Shown one piece after another: positions 10,500-20,204 of a stretch of DNA of 64,000 bases. A model generated the notes under the pieces. That model made no database searches. It was not told where the DNA came from and saw nothing but the letters and a program-made list of their open reading frames with translations. The DNA comes from Megalonaias nervosa (lineage: Eukaryota; Mollusca; Bivalvia; Unionida; Unionidae), in assembly GCA_016617855.1 (NCBI GenBank), contig JAECUM010009279.1, forward strand, positions 1 to 64,000. Reading direction: 5' to 3'. Position numbers and translations under genes: made by a program. Within the stretch, counting starts at the first letter, position 1. Each line of letters starts with the position of its first letter.

Positions 10500-13470
10500 T
10501 CACCCAGCATGACAACATGTCCAGCGACGATAGCGATACACCCATGGAAGATAACAAAGACAGCGACAAGCGACAACAGCTAAGATCACCAACTGCAAAT
10601 CAATTAGATGATGCCTTTGACTTATAATATACCAATGGCATACACACCGGATTTCATAAGATATATGAATTGAAGTACAATGCCGCAGAAGCGAGGTACG
10701 CCAACAACGAATGAAATTTTCCAAAGCCATTTCTAAGTCCAATGAACTTTTGCTAAGATACACAAGCATTCCAGGACGTTTGATGTTCTTGGATGTAGAC
10801 GTACAATGGCCTACTTTACACTGGTGTAATAATCAAAGTGTTATTTGAGCTTACGTTGACCGAGACCGACTTGATGTAAATTTTATCCATGTTACAAAGG
10901 AATTTTATTAAAATTCCGGAAAGAACAAACCTGTTTATTTGCAAATTCCTGATTTAAAATTTATAATGACCATACAAAAGAAATGTTTTAGGACAACAGC
11001 GACAGAACAATAACATGAAGAAGCCAATGAATAACGTGTTATTGGAAAGTTCAGTGGCATTAGACATAAGAAATTCAGATCTTTGCTGTTGAAAACGTGA
11101 ACGTTGTGGCAGAACGTGCCGTTATTAATACTGCAAATTTTACTCGTTACATATTGGTATAGGCTCTGGACCAGGCTTAGAATGCGGTATCGGAGTCAAG
11201 TCGCGTAATCAGCTTTGCCTTCTATGTGGATCTATATGCGAGTATTATCGCTTGCATAGGCGAGAAGGCATAGCAGGGCTTCTTTCCGCATGCACAGAAG
11301 TTCGTATGCTGATTTCCCGTGCTATTCTTTCTTCGGATCGAGCTATATCCCATCACCAGCGTGTATTCCACAGCGAGCCGTGATAAAAGTGAAAAACGAC
11401 GACAATCGGTGTTTCTAATTGGCAATTCTATCTCCGCTGCAGCCTATATGGGACAATACAGATCAGCCTCGAAAATATCAATAGCTTACAGACATTGACA
11501 AGCCAGAAAGACTCAACCTTGATATAGCATTCACTGTGTTTGCTTGGAACAGTGGCCTTCGCATGCTTCGACTATCGTTACAAGAAGATTTACGCAGACG
11601 GCTCAACAATGATCTGTTGTTGTTGAGGAACATGGATGGTCCAGCGGCGTGGAATCATTACTTGCGAATAAAATATCCCTCCCCAATGGTTTGCAGGCAG
11701 AGCAAGCACCATGGAAGAAATTTTCCATGTCAACGCTGCATGCATGCATGTATATAGCACACAACAGTTGCCAGTTGCTTGACAATGATCAGTTTTACTG
11801 TGGGGGACTCAGCGAAAAACCTCAGCATATGATCATTCCAGAACCCGACAAGAATGCATCGAAATTCACCACGGTGTAAATGAAGATGAAAATCTCATAT
11901 GTCATTTATGTGGACTCCCAGTGACTGAACGTTCCCGTAGAAGCTTCTCTTTCTGACAACCAGAAGTAATCGGTGGAAACACAAGTTGTGGAACAAATGC
12001 CATGCTGGTTTTGTTACACTGTAGTCCGATGCGATAGAATAGCTGAGCCGCCAGTATTATGTCACAGTAACTACTTCGAAGAAGCGTTTATTAAATCGCT
12101 TGAGGTCACAGAGGGGTGGATTTAAGAACAACTTTCCTCGCGCGCCTACATGATTATGACCTGTGACGGCATTCGCAAGTTCCCCACCGCAACTCATTGT
12201 TGGATCTGAAATGAAGATTTTAGCGAGACGGCTTTGCTGTCCACCGATGCAAAAGGTGCTTTGCTCACTGTCACATCTCTGGCGTGTACAGAAGAGCCAG
12301 ACATAGCGCCTGCAACATATAGTTACGAATTTACCCATCACGGAAAAGAATTCCGGTTGTACTTTATAACCTGCGTTGGTATGATGGTCACTTGATCATG
12401 CAAAGAATAACAACACCATTGAACGAGAAATAGGTATCATTCCCAACAACATGAAGAAATACATGACGTTCCAGGCCTACCAACTGCAGTTCACTGAATC
12501 GCTGAAGTTTCTCAATTGCAGCCGGGACAAACTCGTCAGCAATCTTGCGGCGGCAGGCCACGATCGCTTTACGAACACTCTTAGATACTGCTGCACTGCA
12601 TCTGAAAAATTCAGCTTGTTCAACCACAAAGGAATATACTCCTACGAGTGCTTCGGCGACTGGAAAATGTTTTCTGAAAGTCAGCTGCCACCGACTGGGG
12701 CCTTCTATTCGTAATTGTCCCGTGAAGCATTCCTCCGACGAATACGCGCACGCCAACAACGTTTGGTCTGCGTTTGGTTGTCGAAATCCCGGTTTGTACC
12801 ATGATCTTAACCGGCACACGGATGTGTTACTGCTCACAGATGTCTTTGATGTGTTCCACGATACCATATACAAGCTCGACCTCGCGCACTACTTGTCGTC
12901 CGAGGGAATGGCCCAGGATGCACAGCTGTCGAAAACCCACGTCGGGTTAGGACTGCTCACTGACATCGACTAACATCTGTTTGTCAGGCGTGGTATTCGT
13001 GGTCGAATTTCCATGTTGAGCCATCGCTACGCTCATGCGAAGAACCCGCGAGTGGACTGATACGACCATGCCCTCCCAAGCAGCTACATCATGTACCTTT
13101 ACGCGATAAACCTTGATGAATGGGCGATGATGCAACCAGTGCCAGTAGGCGAGTTCACATGGGAGGATCCAGCGCATGTAAACATACAAAAACACATCCG
13201 GAAGAAGACATTTGACATAAAATACCCGGACGAGCTTCATCACACGCACACTCATTACCCACTGCGCCAGAGGCGCTCTCGGTGTTCCGTGAGTGGTTAT
13301 CTCCATACCAGTGTGCGCTCGTTAACGATTTCACTGGCAGGTTCATTGAAAGAAACAAGCTGGCTCCGATTCTGCGCCGGAAACTCAACTATATAGCACA
13401 CGTACGAGACCTGTAGATGTATCTGCAGTTGGGACTGCTTGTATCAAGGATACAGGCACGGGGAATTCAG
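10500..13470 (+). pseudogene. Decayed protein-primed DNA polymerase B (Maverick/adintovirus type)
   Basis: Remnant of a family-B, protein-primed polymerase as found in common Polintons/Mavericks and adintoviruses, which replicates the linear element. Conserved blocks lie in two plus frames: FLNCSRDKLVSNL (about 12510-12550), LPPTGAFYS (about 12690), HANNVWSAFGC and GLYHDLNRHTDVLLLTDVF (12755-12850), LAHYLSSEGMAQDAQL (12885-12930), YLYAINLDEWAMMQPVPVGE (13090-13150), and further on LNYIAHVRDL and YLQLGLLVSRI (13390-13450), matching the usual order. At least one frame shift (about 12710) and several stops are present. Upstream, 10500-12400 is too degraded to align by eye but is probably the N-terminal half. 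This polymerase differs in type from the one at 20205-23391. Confidence 0.8.
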
Positions 13471-13479
13471 ACATAGTCT

Positions 13480-15700
13480 TAACGATAACTTCTGTAGTTT
13501 TAACCTGACCGTGTCCCACAATATGTCCAAAAAATGTAACACAAGCACCTCAAAACTCACGTTTACCTAAATGAATTGTTAAATTTGCATCACTTAGTCT
13601 ATCCAAGAATCTCGGAATGGTTCGCAAGTGATCTGTCTAGGATCGTTGTAGATTATGAGGTCTTCGATCTAAACATCACAATGATCTAGACCAGCTTTAG
13701 TGATGTAGAACCTTTCGATATGAATTCTCCATAATAAAATCAGACTGGAGTTTGTTTGACCCAACGATTACATTGCTTTCAGTATGCGTAAGTGTACGTA
13801 GGAAGAGATAAGGACTTCTGATCAGTCTTATCAGAAGTTTGGTTCCTATAAGTTGTGCCAGATTGAGATTTGGAAGTGTTCGTATGTGATTGAGATGTTG
13901 TTTTGACCAAAAGCTGCTGAGAGAAATATTTACTGACATATAATACTTTTTTAGTCAAGGAATAATCGTTAGCATTTTCAAACGTTTCCATCTTTTCTCG
14001 TCAGTGTTAGTCTTGACGTCACTATGGACACAATTCTTGAACTCTTCAACTAATATGATTTGTCTGAGGTTATCATAATCATAACCAACCTTCTTGTCTG
14101 AGAGCACCTCCTATCAAACAGTTGTTCTTTTTCTCTTGTAAATTGGGTCTGTCTGGTTTCATTTTTACAGTTCCTAAACCTTTGTCGATAGGCATCAGAT
14201 ACTAACTCACAACCGTTCAAGAGACATTCCTTAACCATATCACAGTCAGCACTTTGTTGCACTGACAGTCAAGTATAGACTTCACCATTTTTGCCAGTAA
14301 GTACACTTTGTAATAATAGAATCCAATGCTCTCTTGGCTATTTCAAATTTTCAGAAATTTTCTCAGTAATGAGGAAAATATTGATCTACTTCCTTTTCTT
14401 TGAAAGGGGGTATAACCTAATATTTGTGGTAACGTCAAAATCTGAACGTGTATCTGAAGGGGAAGAGTGATTTCCGCCTGCCAGTTCTAATTCTTTGAAT
14501 CTAAATTGCATTTCCCTTTCTTCTTTTTCTATTTCTCTCTGTATTTCCGTATCTTCTCTTTCTCTTTCTCTCTCCCTTGTTCCTTAATGCAACTGCAGCT
14601 GTAATTGCATTTGTCTTTCTTCTTTCTCTTTCTTCTGAACTCGGTTTCCATCTGTTTTTTTTTTAAATTATTTTATTTCAGTTCTGTTTCTTTCATTTCA
14701 AACCCAGATAGAGACTTACTAATCAAACTCAAATCGCCTTTATCCCAAGTTTTTTTTCCACCAAATATTCGACCAAAATATTTATTTCTTTCTTCGATAA
14801 AGAAGCCCTAGCTTGAGGAAGATCATATTGTCTGGCAAGCTGAAGCAATTCGTCCTATTTCAAGAACTTTAATCATTCATGGGTAGGATTTCAAATAAAG
14901 TTCTCCACTTTAGATGACATTGTGAAAGCATTTTGGTTACACTAAAGAGTTTTCAAACGTGTGAAATTAAAATATCACGGGCTGAACAAAATTCCGAAAC
15001 AAAGTGAATTTAAATTTCAAAATCAAAATTGAAGTCTTCGGAAATATTTTGTATAAATTCGTATCACGGATTTGAGCCCCATATTTTCTATTACGACTCT
15101 ACGGTCTTAAACTAAGTAGCAGAAAAGACGGAAAACCAAAATTCAACAAATAATTTATTTTCCTAGAATAGAAAGTGAAAATTTAAAAAGAAGTTACAAT
15201 ATTGTGAATTAAATCACAAATATGGTTATATCATATGTTCAAAAATAAAAATCCAAATGAAATCCTTTCGTGATCCCAATGAATTCCAGCTGGGAATGTG
15301 CTGATGTACCAATAGCCTGGAATGTGGCGATGTCTTAGCAGCCTTTATTTATCACAATATAATCCAAAATGTCAATGAATGAATTCACAGTATTTCCTAA
15401 ATTGTGATATGGTCCAAGAAGTATTAATAAACACTTTGCAATTCCAGTGAATAATTTACATAAATAAATCCTAGCAAATAAAAGCTGAACGTAACAGTAA
15501 GACTGATTCTACTTTGGATGTTAATGTAGGAATGAGTAATTCCAATATAATCAACCTTAATGCATAAATCTTAGAAACAATTTGAGAACTAGGATGAGGG
15601 TCAAAAGTTAATTTCCAGAAAATTCTCAGTTGTAAACAATCTTATATAGATTCCCTCTGCTCTGTCATCTTAATGGAAACTTCCATCAAACTGTAAGCAA
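13480..15700 (-). mobile_element. Gmr1-like LTR retroelement relic, internally deleted
   Basis: On the minus strand this matches segments of the better-preserved element at 49098-56095. 13490-13640 parallels the RT region at 50780-50920 (shared blocks around GTCCCACAATATGTCC). 13700-13790 parallels the region at 53520-53600 (CTCCATAATAAAATCAGA). 13960-14900 parallels gag, including the charged repeat zone. Near 15140-15200 the text resembles the LTR (AATAATTTATTT then CCTAGAA). RT and gag are adjacent, so the protease and integrase are missing. The outer limits are uncertain. Confidence 0.7.
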
Positions 15701-16299
15701 ACTTTTTTCTAGATAACTCTAAGGTTAGAAACAAATATGTATCCAGAACTCAGATTTAGCAAACATTTTTATCCTACATGGCATTATATATGTAAGCCCA
15801 ACTCCTGCCTCAATTATAAATAATAGTATAATTATAAACAGAAGTCAACACAAAGTACAAATTAAATATACATTAAATTGGGAAGGTGAAGACCCTACTC
15901 TGATGAAATAGTCTGTCCCATTAAACCACTACTAGTACTTTACTTTATAGTTTAAAGGTAACAACTGTAAAGTAACAAATAAATGAATGGAGGGATAGTC
16001 TTTTCTTGTAATAATTCTAGCGGCTCATTTTGGGAGTTTTATTATATGATTCAACATAGCATTACAATTCCACATATAGTGCAACCATAATCAAACAAAG
16101 GTAATATAAATCCATTATAAAATGTTTTTAGCATAGATTGTGGACATACGAAGACAGTCTGTTCAATAAAGCTGCTCTCGAAGATACTGAAAAACACGCG
16201 GTTTATTTGATTTTCCCACTATAAATGCCTCAATAGTTGCACCTAAAAGTTTTTGATTTTCGATGTTATTTAATTCTAGTTCCTGAACAAATATGTTGA
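15701..16299. other. Intron, no gene seen
   Basis: AT-rich sequence without identifiable coding or repeat structure; part may belong to the LTR relic on its left or the LINE fragment on its right. Confidence 0.4.
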
Positions 16300-16625
16300 T
16301 ATCCTCTAATTTATTTATTCTTTGCAGGGATGCAGTAGTGTCGTACAGTTAGTTTTATTCCATGTTTCATTGCATTTTATTGGTTTCGTTCCATAGTATA
16401 ACAGAATCAACGTCTTGTTGTAAGTTTTGTTCAAAAGAAGGGAGTGATTACTCATGGCATGTAAGTTTGAGTCATCCGTGAAAAGATCAGTTTCAGTGGC
16501 ATTCATAGTGAGAGGTAAATCATTAATGAAAAGGAAAAAGAGCACAGGGCCAAGATTAGATCTTTGAGAGACTCCACTTATGACGTATTCCACATTTTTC
16601 TATAGTCATTTTTATTTTCAGCTGA
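16300..16625 (-). pseudogene. LINE reverse transcriptase fragment
   Basis: The minus strand encodes SGVSQRSNLGPVLFFLFIND followed closely by TDLFTDDSNLHA. These are the SGVPQGSxLGPxLFLLFIND and FADDxxL blocks of non-LTR retrotransposon RTs, with the catalytic DD at TDD. The fragment is 5'- and 3'-truncated. The clade (CR1/Rex-like or RTE-like) cannot be fixed from this piece. Confidence 0.85.
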
Positions 16626-17507
16626 TCTTCAAAAGATATCTTTTTTAGCTTTAGCGAGTAGACGTTTTACTAAATTTCTTTGGAGTTTTATTGTAAATGC
16701 GTTTGTTGCTCTGTTTGTGACAGAAATCATGCAGTTTCATGACTCTTATTTCAGAGCTAGCTACTCATGTCGCATGATGTTCTTGACCAATTTGCATATA
16801 ATTTGGAGCATGCCAATTTAGGACTGCGATAGGAAGTGCAGTCCAGCCTTGTACTTCAAGGTCTGGTAATAGTGTATTTCTGCATACGCTTGCCCCATGT
16901 TAATGAAAAACAATATTTCTTACAATGAGATTTTTGTTCTTCGTTTTTATGTAGAACTTGGCACTTAAATTTTGTTGCAGTGCTATATGTATCAAGCTTA
17001 TTTTACTATGTCCTGAATTCACTTTATTGGATCTGCAAACGGATTTTAGCGAGAGTAAACAATTCAAAAAGCCAACAAAGAATAAGCAATTAGTCGAAAT
17101 CTCCGCAAGATCACATCATTACCATAACAAAACTAATGATTTGTAATAAATTTTGGAGATGCGCATTTGGTTATAGAGCCCCGTTTAAGGAATTCTTAGA
17201 TTTGTGTGATTTTACTTGTTTGATTATTGGAATTCGGGGCAATGGAAATATTCCAATTATTAGGAGCAAACGTCACGGAGAGAAAGTGTTGGTGAGTTTC
17301 CATGATGCCATGGTCAATAAGTAGCGAACTCAGATTCAAACCGCATGACTGTCCCTCTCATAATGTAGTCCTTAATAAAATCCAGTGGTGTACCTTGGTG
17401 TTGTGACTGCAGTGGCAGTATTTACGGTAGGAAACCGGTAAATTACACAATGAAATAAACAAGAAGGGACTCGGCAGATACCGTTTATATCGCCATGGTG
17501 GCAAATG
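16626..17507. other. NOS intron, no gene seen
   Basis: No convincing genes. Two open frames of 62 codons (16958-17146 and 17136-17324) lack any domain or host-gene features. The stretch ends at the Polinton target duplication. Confidence 0.5.
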
Positions 17508-17513
17508 TGATGT

Positions 17514-17784
17514 AGCAGCAGTAGAGCTGAACAGACCACTTGGCTGAAACCTTTATTTATAAAAAAATAAAGGTTCCTACAGGGGGTTGAAAAAAAAGAT
17601 CAATAACATAAACCGAACCTCCTAACTTTTATTATTACCATATAGTTTGAAAAACGGATAATAAATCGTTTGGGTTAGCTCATTTCCGTTACTTTTTGTT
17701 GACGTATTTTTTTTCAGATTTTTATGCGATTTGTTTACTCGCGGGTTACTCAATTTTTGTCGTTCAGCTCTACTGCTGCTATGA
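17514..17784 (+). repeat. Polinton left terminal inverted repeat
   Basis: Nearly identical to the right repeat; visible differences are a few substitutions and A-run length changes (around 17560-17600). The 19-bp end sequence AGCAGCAGTAGAGCTGAAC at 17514 recurs in inverse orientation at the inner edge (17762-17780), so the repeat is itself bounded by inverted copies of the element end. A short hairpin, ACCTTTATTT with AAATAAAGGT, lies at about 17550-17574. Confidence 0.95.
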
Positions 17785-17787
17785 TTT

Positions 17788-18449
17788 TTATCCAAAAATT
17801 GTATCAAGTCCATTACGATATCTTGAACTTGGATCGTGTAAATTTATTGTTACAAAACCAAAGGGAGCAGCTTGTGCTTTTGAAAAGAAATTTTTAAATT
17901 TGTTCATGTCCATGTCGCCTGAACACCAAGTATAATAAATATTCTGCAGCGTATGATTATCTACGCCATTAAATACAACTAAAACGTTACAATTATCCCT
18001 GATCACTTTGGAATTTGTGTATAACGCTGTGTAACATAAATCACGTCTGTATTTTTATGTCTACCTCGTGAAAATATTCTAGCTGGATTTGATTGTTTGT
18101 CCAGCATAACATCATCATACACTACTAAATTATTAATGAATCCATCCAGATCATCTACAGATGGCGCTTCATCAATATCAATAATAAAGCCTATGACATT
18201 ATCTTCATGCAACAATTTTGCGTTTTCATTAAAATCTTTAAGTACTTCATAACATCGCTGATCATCTACAGATGGCGCTACTAAATACAATTTATCCCAC
18301 TTCAGCCATCGCATTATTAGATTAAGCAATAATTGCGTCTTCCCACTTCCAGATGGACCTATTATAATCATTCTGATAGAATTCGGAAGCGCTGGATGGT
18401 GCTTTACTGGTTCTTGTTTTCGTGTCGCAGAAAAGTCAATTATATCCAT
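17788..18449 (-). pseudogene. Polinton packaging ATPase (FtsK/HerA, A32-like), frameshifted
   Basis: Genome-packaging ATPase of the Polinton/adintovirus/poxvirus A32 type. The first frame (18449 to 18003, 148 codons) has Walker A GPSGSGKTQ at about residues 33-41 and a Walker B-like NNLVVYDDVML near residue 110, then VIYVTQRY. It stops at TGA 18003-18005. The remaining 70 or so residues are in another frame from about 18006 to the stop at 17788, overlapping by a few bases; a single missing base explains the break. The full length of about 220 residues is normal for the family. The start ATG at 18449 is only 12 bp from the divergent start at 18462. A 19-bp stretch occurs twice in the gene (18150-18168 and 18261-18279), giving APSVDD twice. 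Confidence 0.9.
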
Positions 18450-18461
18450 ATAATTAATAAT
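18450..18461. promoter_or_regulatory. 12-bp divergent start region
   Basis: ATAATTAATAAT separates the minus-strand ATG of the ATPase from the plus-strand ATG of the phospholipase gene. Transcription of both must start within or opposite the neighbouring coding sequence. The AT-rich spacer resembles the ATG-proximal sequences of most other genes of the element. A promoter role is inferred. Confidence 0.45.
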
Positions 18462-18965
18462 ATGAGTCTATATTGTGTTCGATGTAGAGCATCTACACCT
18501 ACTACTGAATTAACGACAATAACAACAAAAAATAAAAGACGTGCACTTACAGGTAAGTGTGTGAAATGTGGTACCAAGAAATATAAATTTATTCAAACAA
18601 AGACAGGTGGGGGTGATATCGCTGCTTCGTTAGGAAAATTACCAGGAACTCCATGGGCTAAATATCCCGGTGAGAAACATTTACCCGGATATAATTATTG
18701 TGGTCCAGGAACTCGACTTGATATCCGACTTGATGATCAAGATCAACCAAAACCAGGAGAGTATCCAGTAAATAAGATTGATCAATCGTGTTACGTTCAT
18801 GATGTCGCGTATAAAAGTAAAGATTTGGAACACCGACATCTCGCAGATGTGAAATTGATTCACGCGTTAAATGCTATACCTAATAAATCTCTCAGAGAAA
18901 AATTAGCTAGTTTCCTAGTAAAAACTGCTATGAAAGGTAAACTGGTGCTAGGGGCTGGCAATTAA
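18462..18965 (+). CDS. Zinc-ribbon phospholipase A2-like protein (parvovirus VP1u-type PLA2)
   Basis: A 167-residue protein. The N-terminus has a four-cysteine zinc ribbon (YCVRC at residues 4-8 and GKCVKCG about 27 residues later), as in small viral zinc-ribbon proteins. The second half has a phospholipase A2 core: YNYCGPGTRLD (calcium-loop type YxGPG) and, about 30 residues on, SCYVHDVAYKS with the catalytic HD pair, the arrangement of parvovirus VP1-unique PLA2. In parvoviruses this activity lets the particle breach endosomal membranes; a like role for Polinton virions is inference. An upstream in-frame stretch from 18333 is antisense to the ATPase; ATG 18462 is chosen because the conserved zinc ribbon begins right after it. 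The frame is intact. Confidence 0.85.
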   Translation: MSLYCVRCRASTPTTELTTITTKNKRRALTGKCVKCGTKKYKFIQTKTGGGDIAASLGKLPGTPWAKYPGEKHLPGYNYCGPGTRLDIRLDDQDQPKPGEYPVNKIDQSCYVHDVAYKSKDLEHRHLADVKLIHALNAIPNKSLREKLASFLVKTAMKGKLVLGAGN

Positions 18966-18981
18966 TTATATAACTATCATA

Positions 18982-19958
18982 ATGGAATCTGTTTATTATT
19001 CCCCGAGAGGATTCTGGAGAGGTAAAGCAGCGATTAGTAAACTCGCCGAAGCAGCAAAAGTTTCACATGATGTCGCTGCATCATGGTTAGCACGACAGGC
19101 AATATGGCAAATCTTCCTAAGTCCACCTAAAAAAATTCATTACGCGCATTTTGATGTTAGCGTTCCTAATGAAGTTCATCAAGCAGATATTTTGTTTTTA
19201 CCACACGATACCATTAAAACACGTGGACGAAAATCACGCACGTACAAATACGCGTTAACTGTCGTTGACATTGCGAGTAGATATAAAGAAGCGGAGCCAT
19301 TATCAACAAAGACAACATCTGAAGTTGCATCTGCGTTTGAACGCATTTATCAACGTGGTGGTCTACGATGGCCACGGTTATTACAAGTTGATCCTGGTAA
19401 AGAATTTCTTGGAGTAGTATCATCGTTGATGAACAAGCACAACGTTAAAATCAGACGAGGACATACTGAAATTCATCGTGATCAGGCAATCGTTGAACGA
19501 TTTAATAGAACACTTGCTGAGCGGTTATTTGGATACCAATATGCAAAGGAAATATCTACTGACCTCAAATATAGATCTCGTGAATGGGTTGCAAGATTAC
19601 CGAGTGTGATAGCTGCGTTGAATAATGAAATTACTCGTGCAACTTCCATGAAACCTTCTAATGCGATCAAAAAAAAAAATATATACCAATACAACGACGT
19701 GAATCTTTCTCTCAACCAGTATTAGGTAATGTTACAGTTAGATATTTATATCAACCTGGCGAACTTGAAGGTGGTAAAAAAAGAGCAACCGATCCTATCT
19801 GGAGTGTGACTACACATAAAATTTCTGGCGTGGTTAGATCCACTGGTAGACCTACAATCTATAGACTAGATTCTACAGCCCCTCAACGTGGATTTGTACG
19901 TGAACAATTGCAAGTAATTCCTGAGGATACGCAATTACCACCAAGTTCAATTTTGTAA
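18982..19958 (+). pseudogene. Polinton integrase (retroviral-type DDE, rve), frame broken at an A-run
   Basis: Integrase of the Polinton c-integrase family, related to retroviral and LTR-retrotransposon integrases; it inserts the element and makes the target duplication. Visible catalytic residues are D in VHQADILFL (about residue 74), D in LLQVDPGKEF (about 137) and E in IVERFNRT (about 173). The first frame ends at 19725. The C-terminal chromodomain/SH3-like part continues in another frame to TAA 19956-19958, containing VRYLYQPGELEGGKKR and PIWSV. The frame change falls at an 11-base A run (19669-19679). The total span is one base short of a multiple of three, so it is a deletion, an assembly error, or a -1 slippage site. 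The start follows CATAATG. Confidence 0.93.
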
Positions 19959-20171
19959 ACGTCCAGATCCTCGACGTCGATTACACTCGAGACAGGTCAG
20001 CATTACATTTTCACGTGTATGACCAAGATCACTATTAATTCCGTCTACGGTAAATTGTCTTGGATTATTATTCGAATATTGCCATAACATATTACAGTTG
20101 CAACTTGCACAATTATTATTCTGTAGTTGTTTTAGTTTTATAATAAATTCAGTATCAATATCAAAATCACG
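19947..20171 (-). pseudogene. HNH (endonuclease VII-like) domain, no start codon
   Basis: A 74-codon minus-strand frame with NNNCASCNCNM, then TVDGINSDLGHTRENVMLTC and CLECNRRR. This is the CxxC / D-G-I-N / GHTxxN / CxxCN pattern of HNH endonuclease VII-type proteins. It has no ATG at its beginning. It is in the same frame as the polymerase-helicase gene, separated from it by TAG (20205-20207) and TAA (20172-20174). It may be a former C-terminal extension of that protein, or a separate gene that has lost its start. Its stop (19947-19949) overlaps the integrase end tail-to-tail by 12 bp. Confidence 0.75.
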
Positions 20172-20204
20172 TTAATTTTTTTTTGTCACACTTTTTATAA
20201 CTGA

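Noticed and set aside
12388..13306. Minus-strand ORFs opposite the polymerase relic
   Set aside because: The conserved polymerase blocks are on the plus strand; these are shadows.
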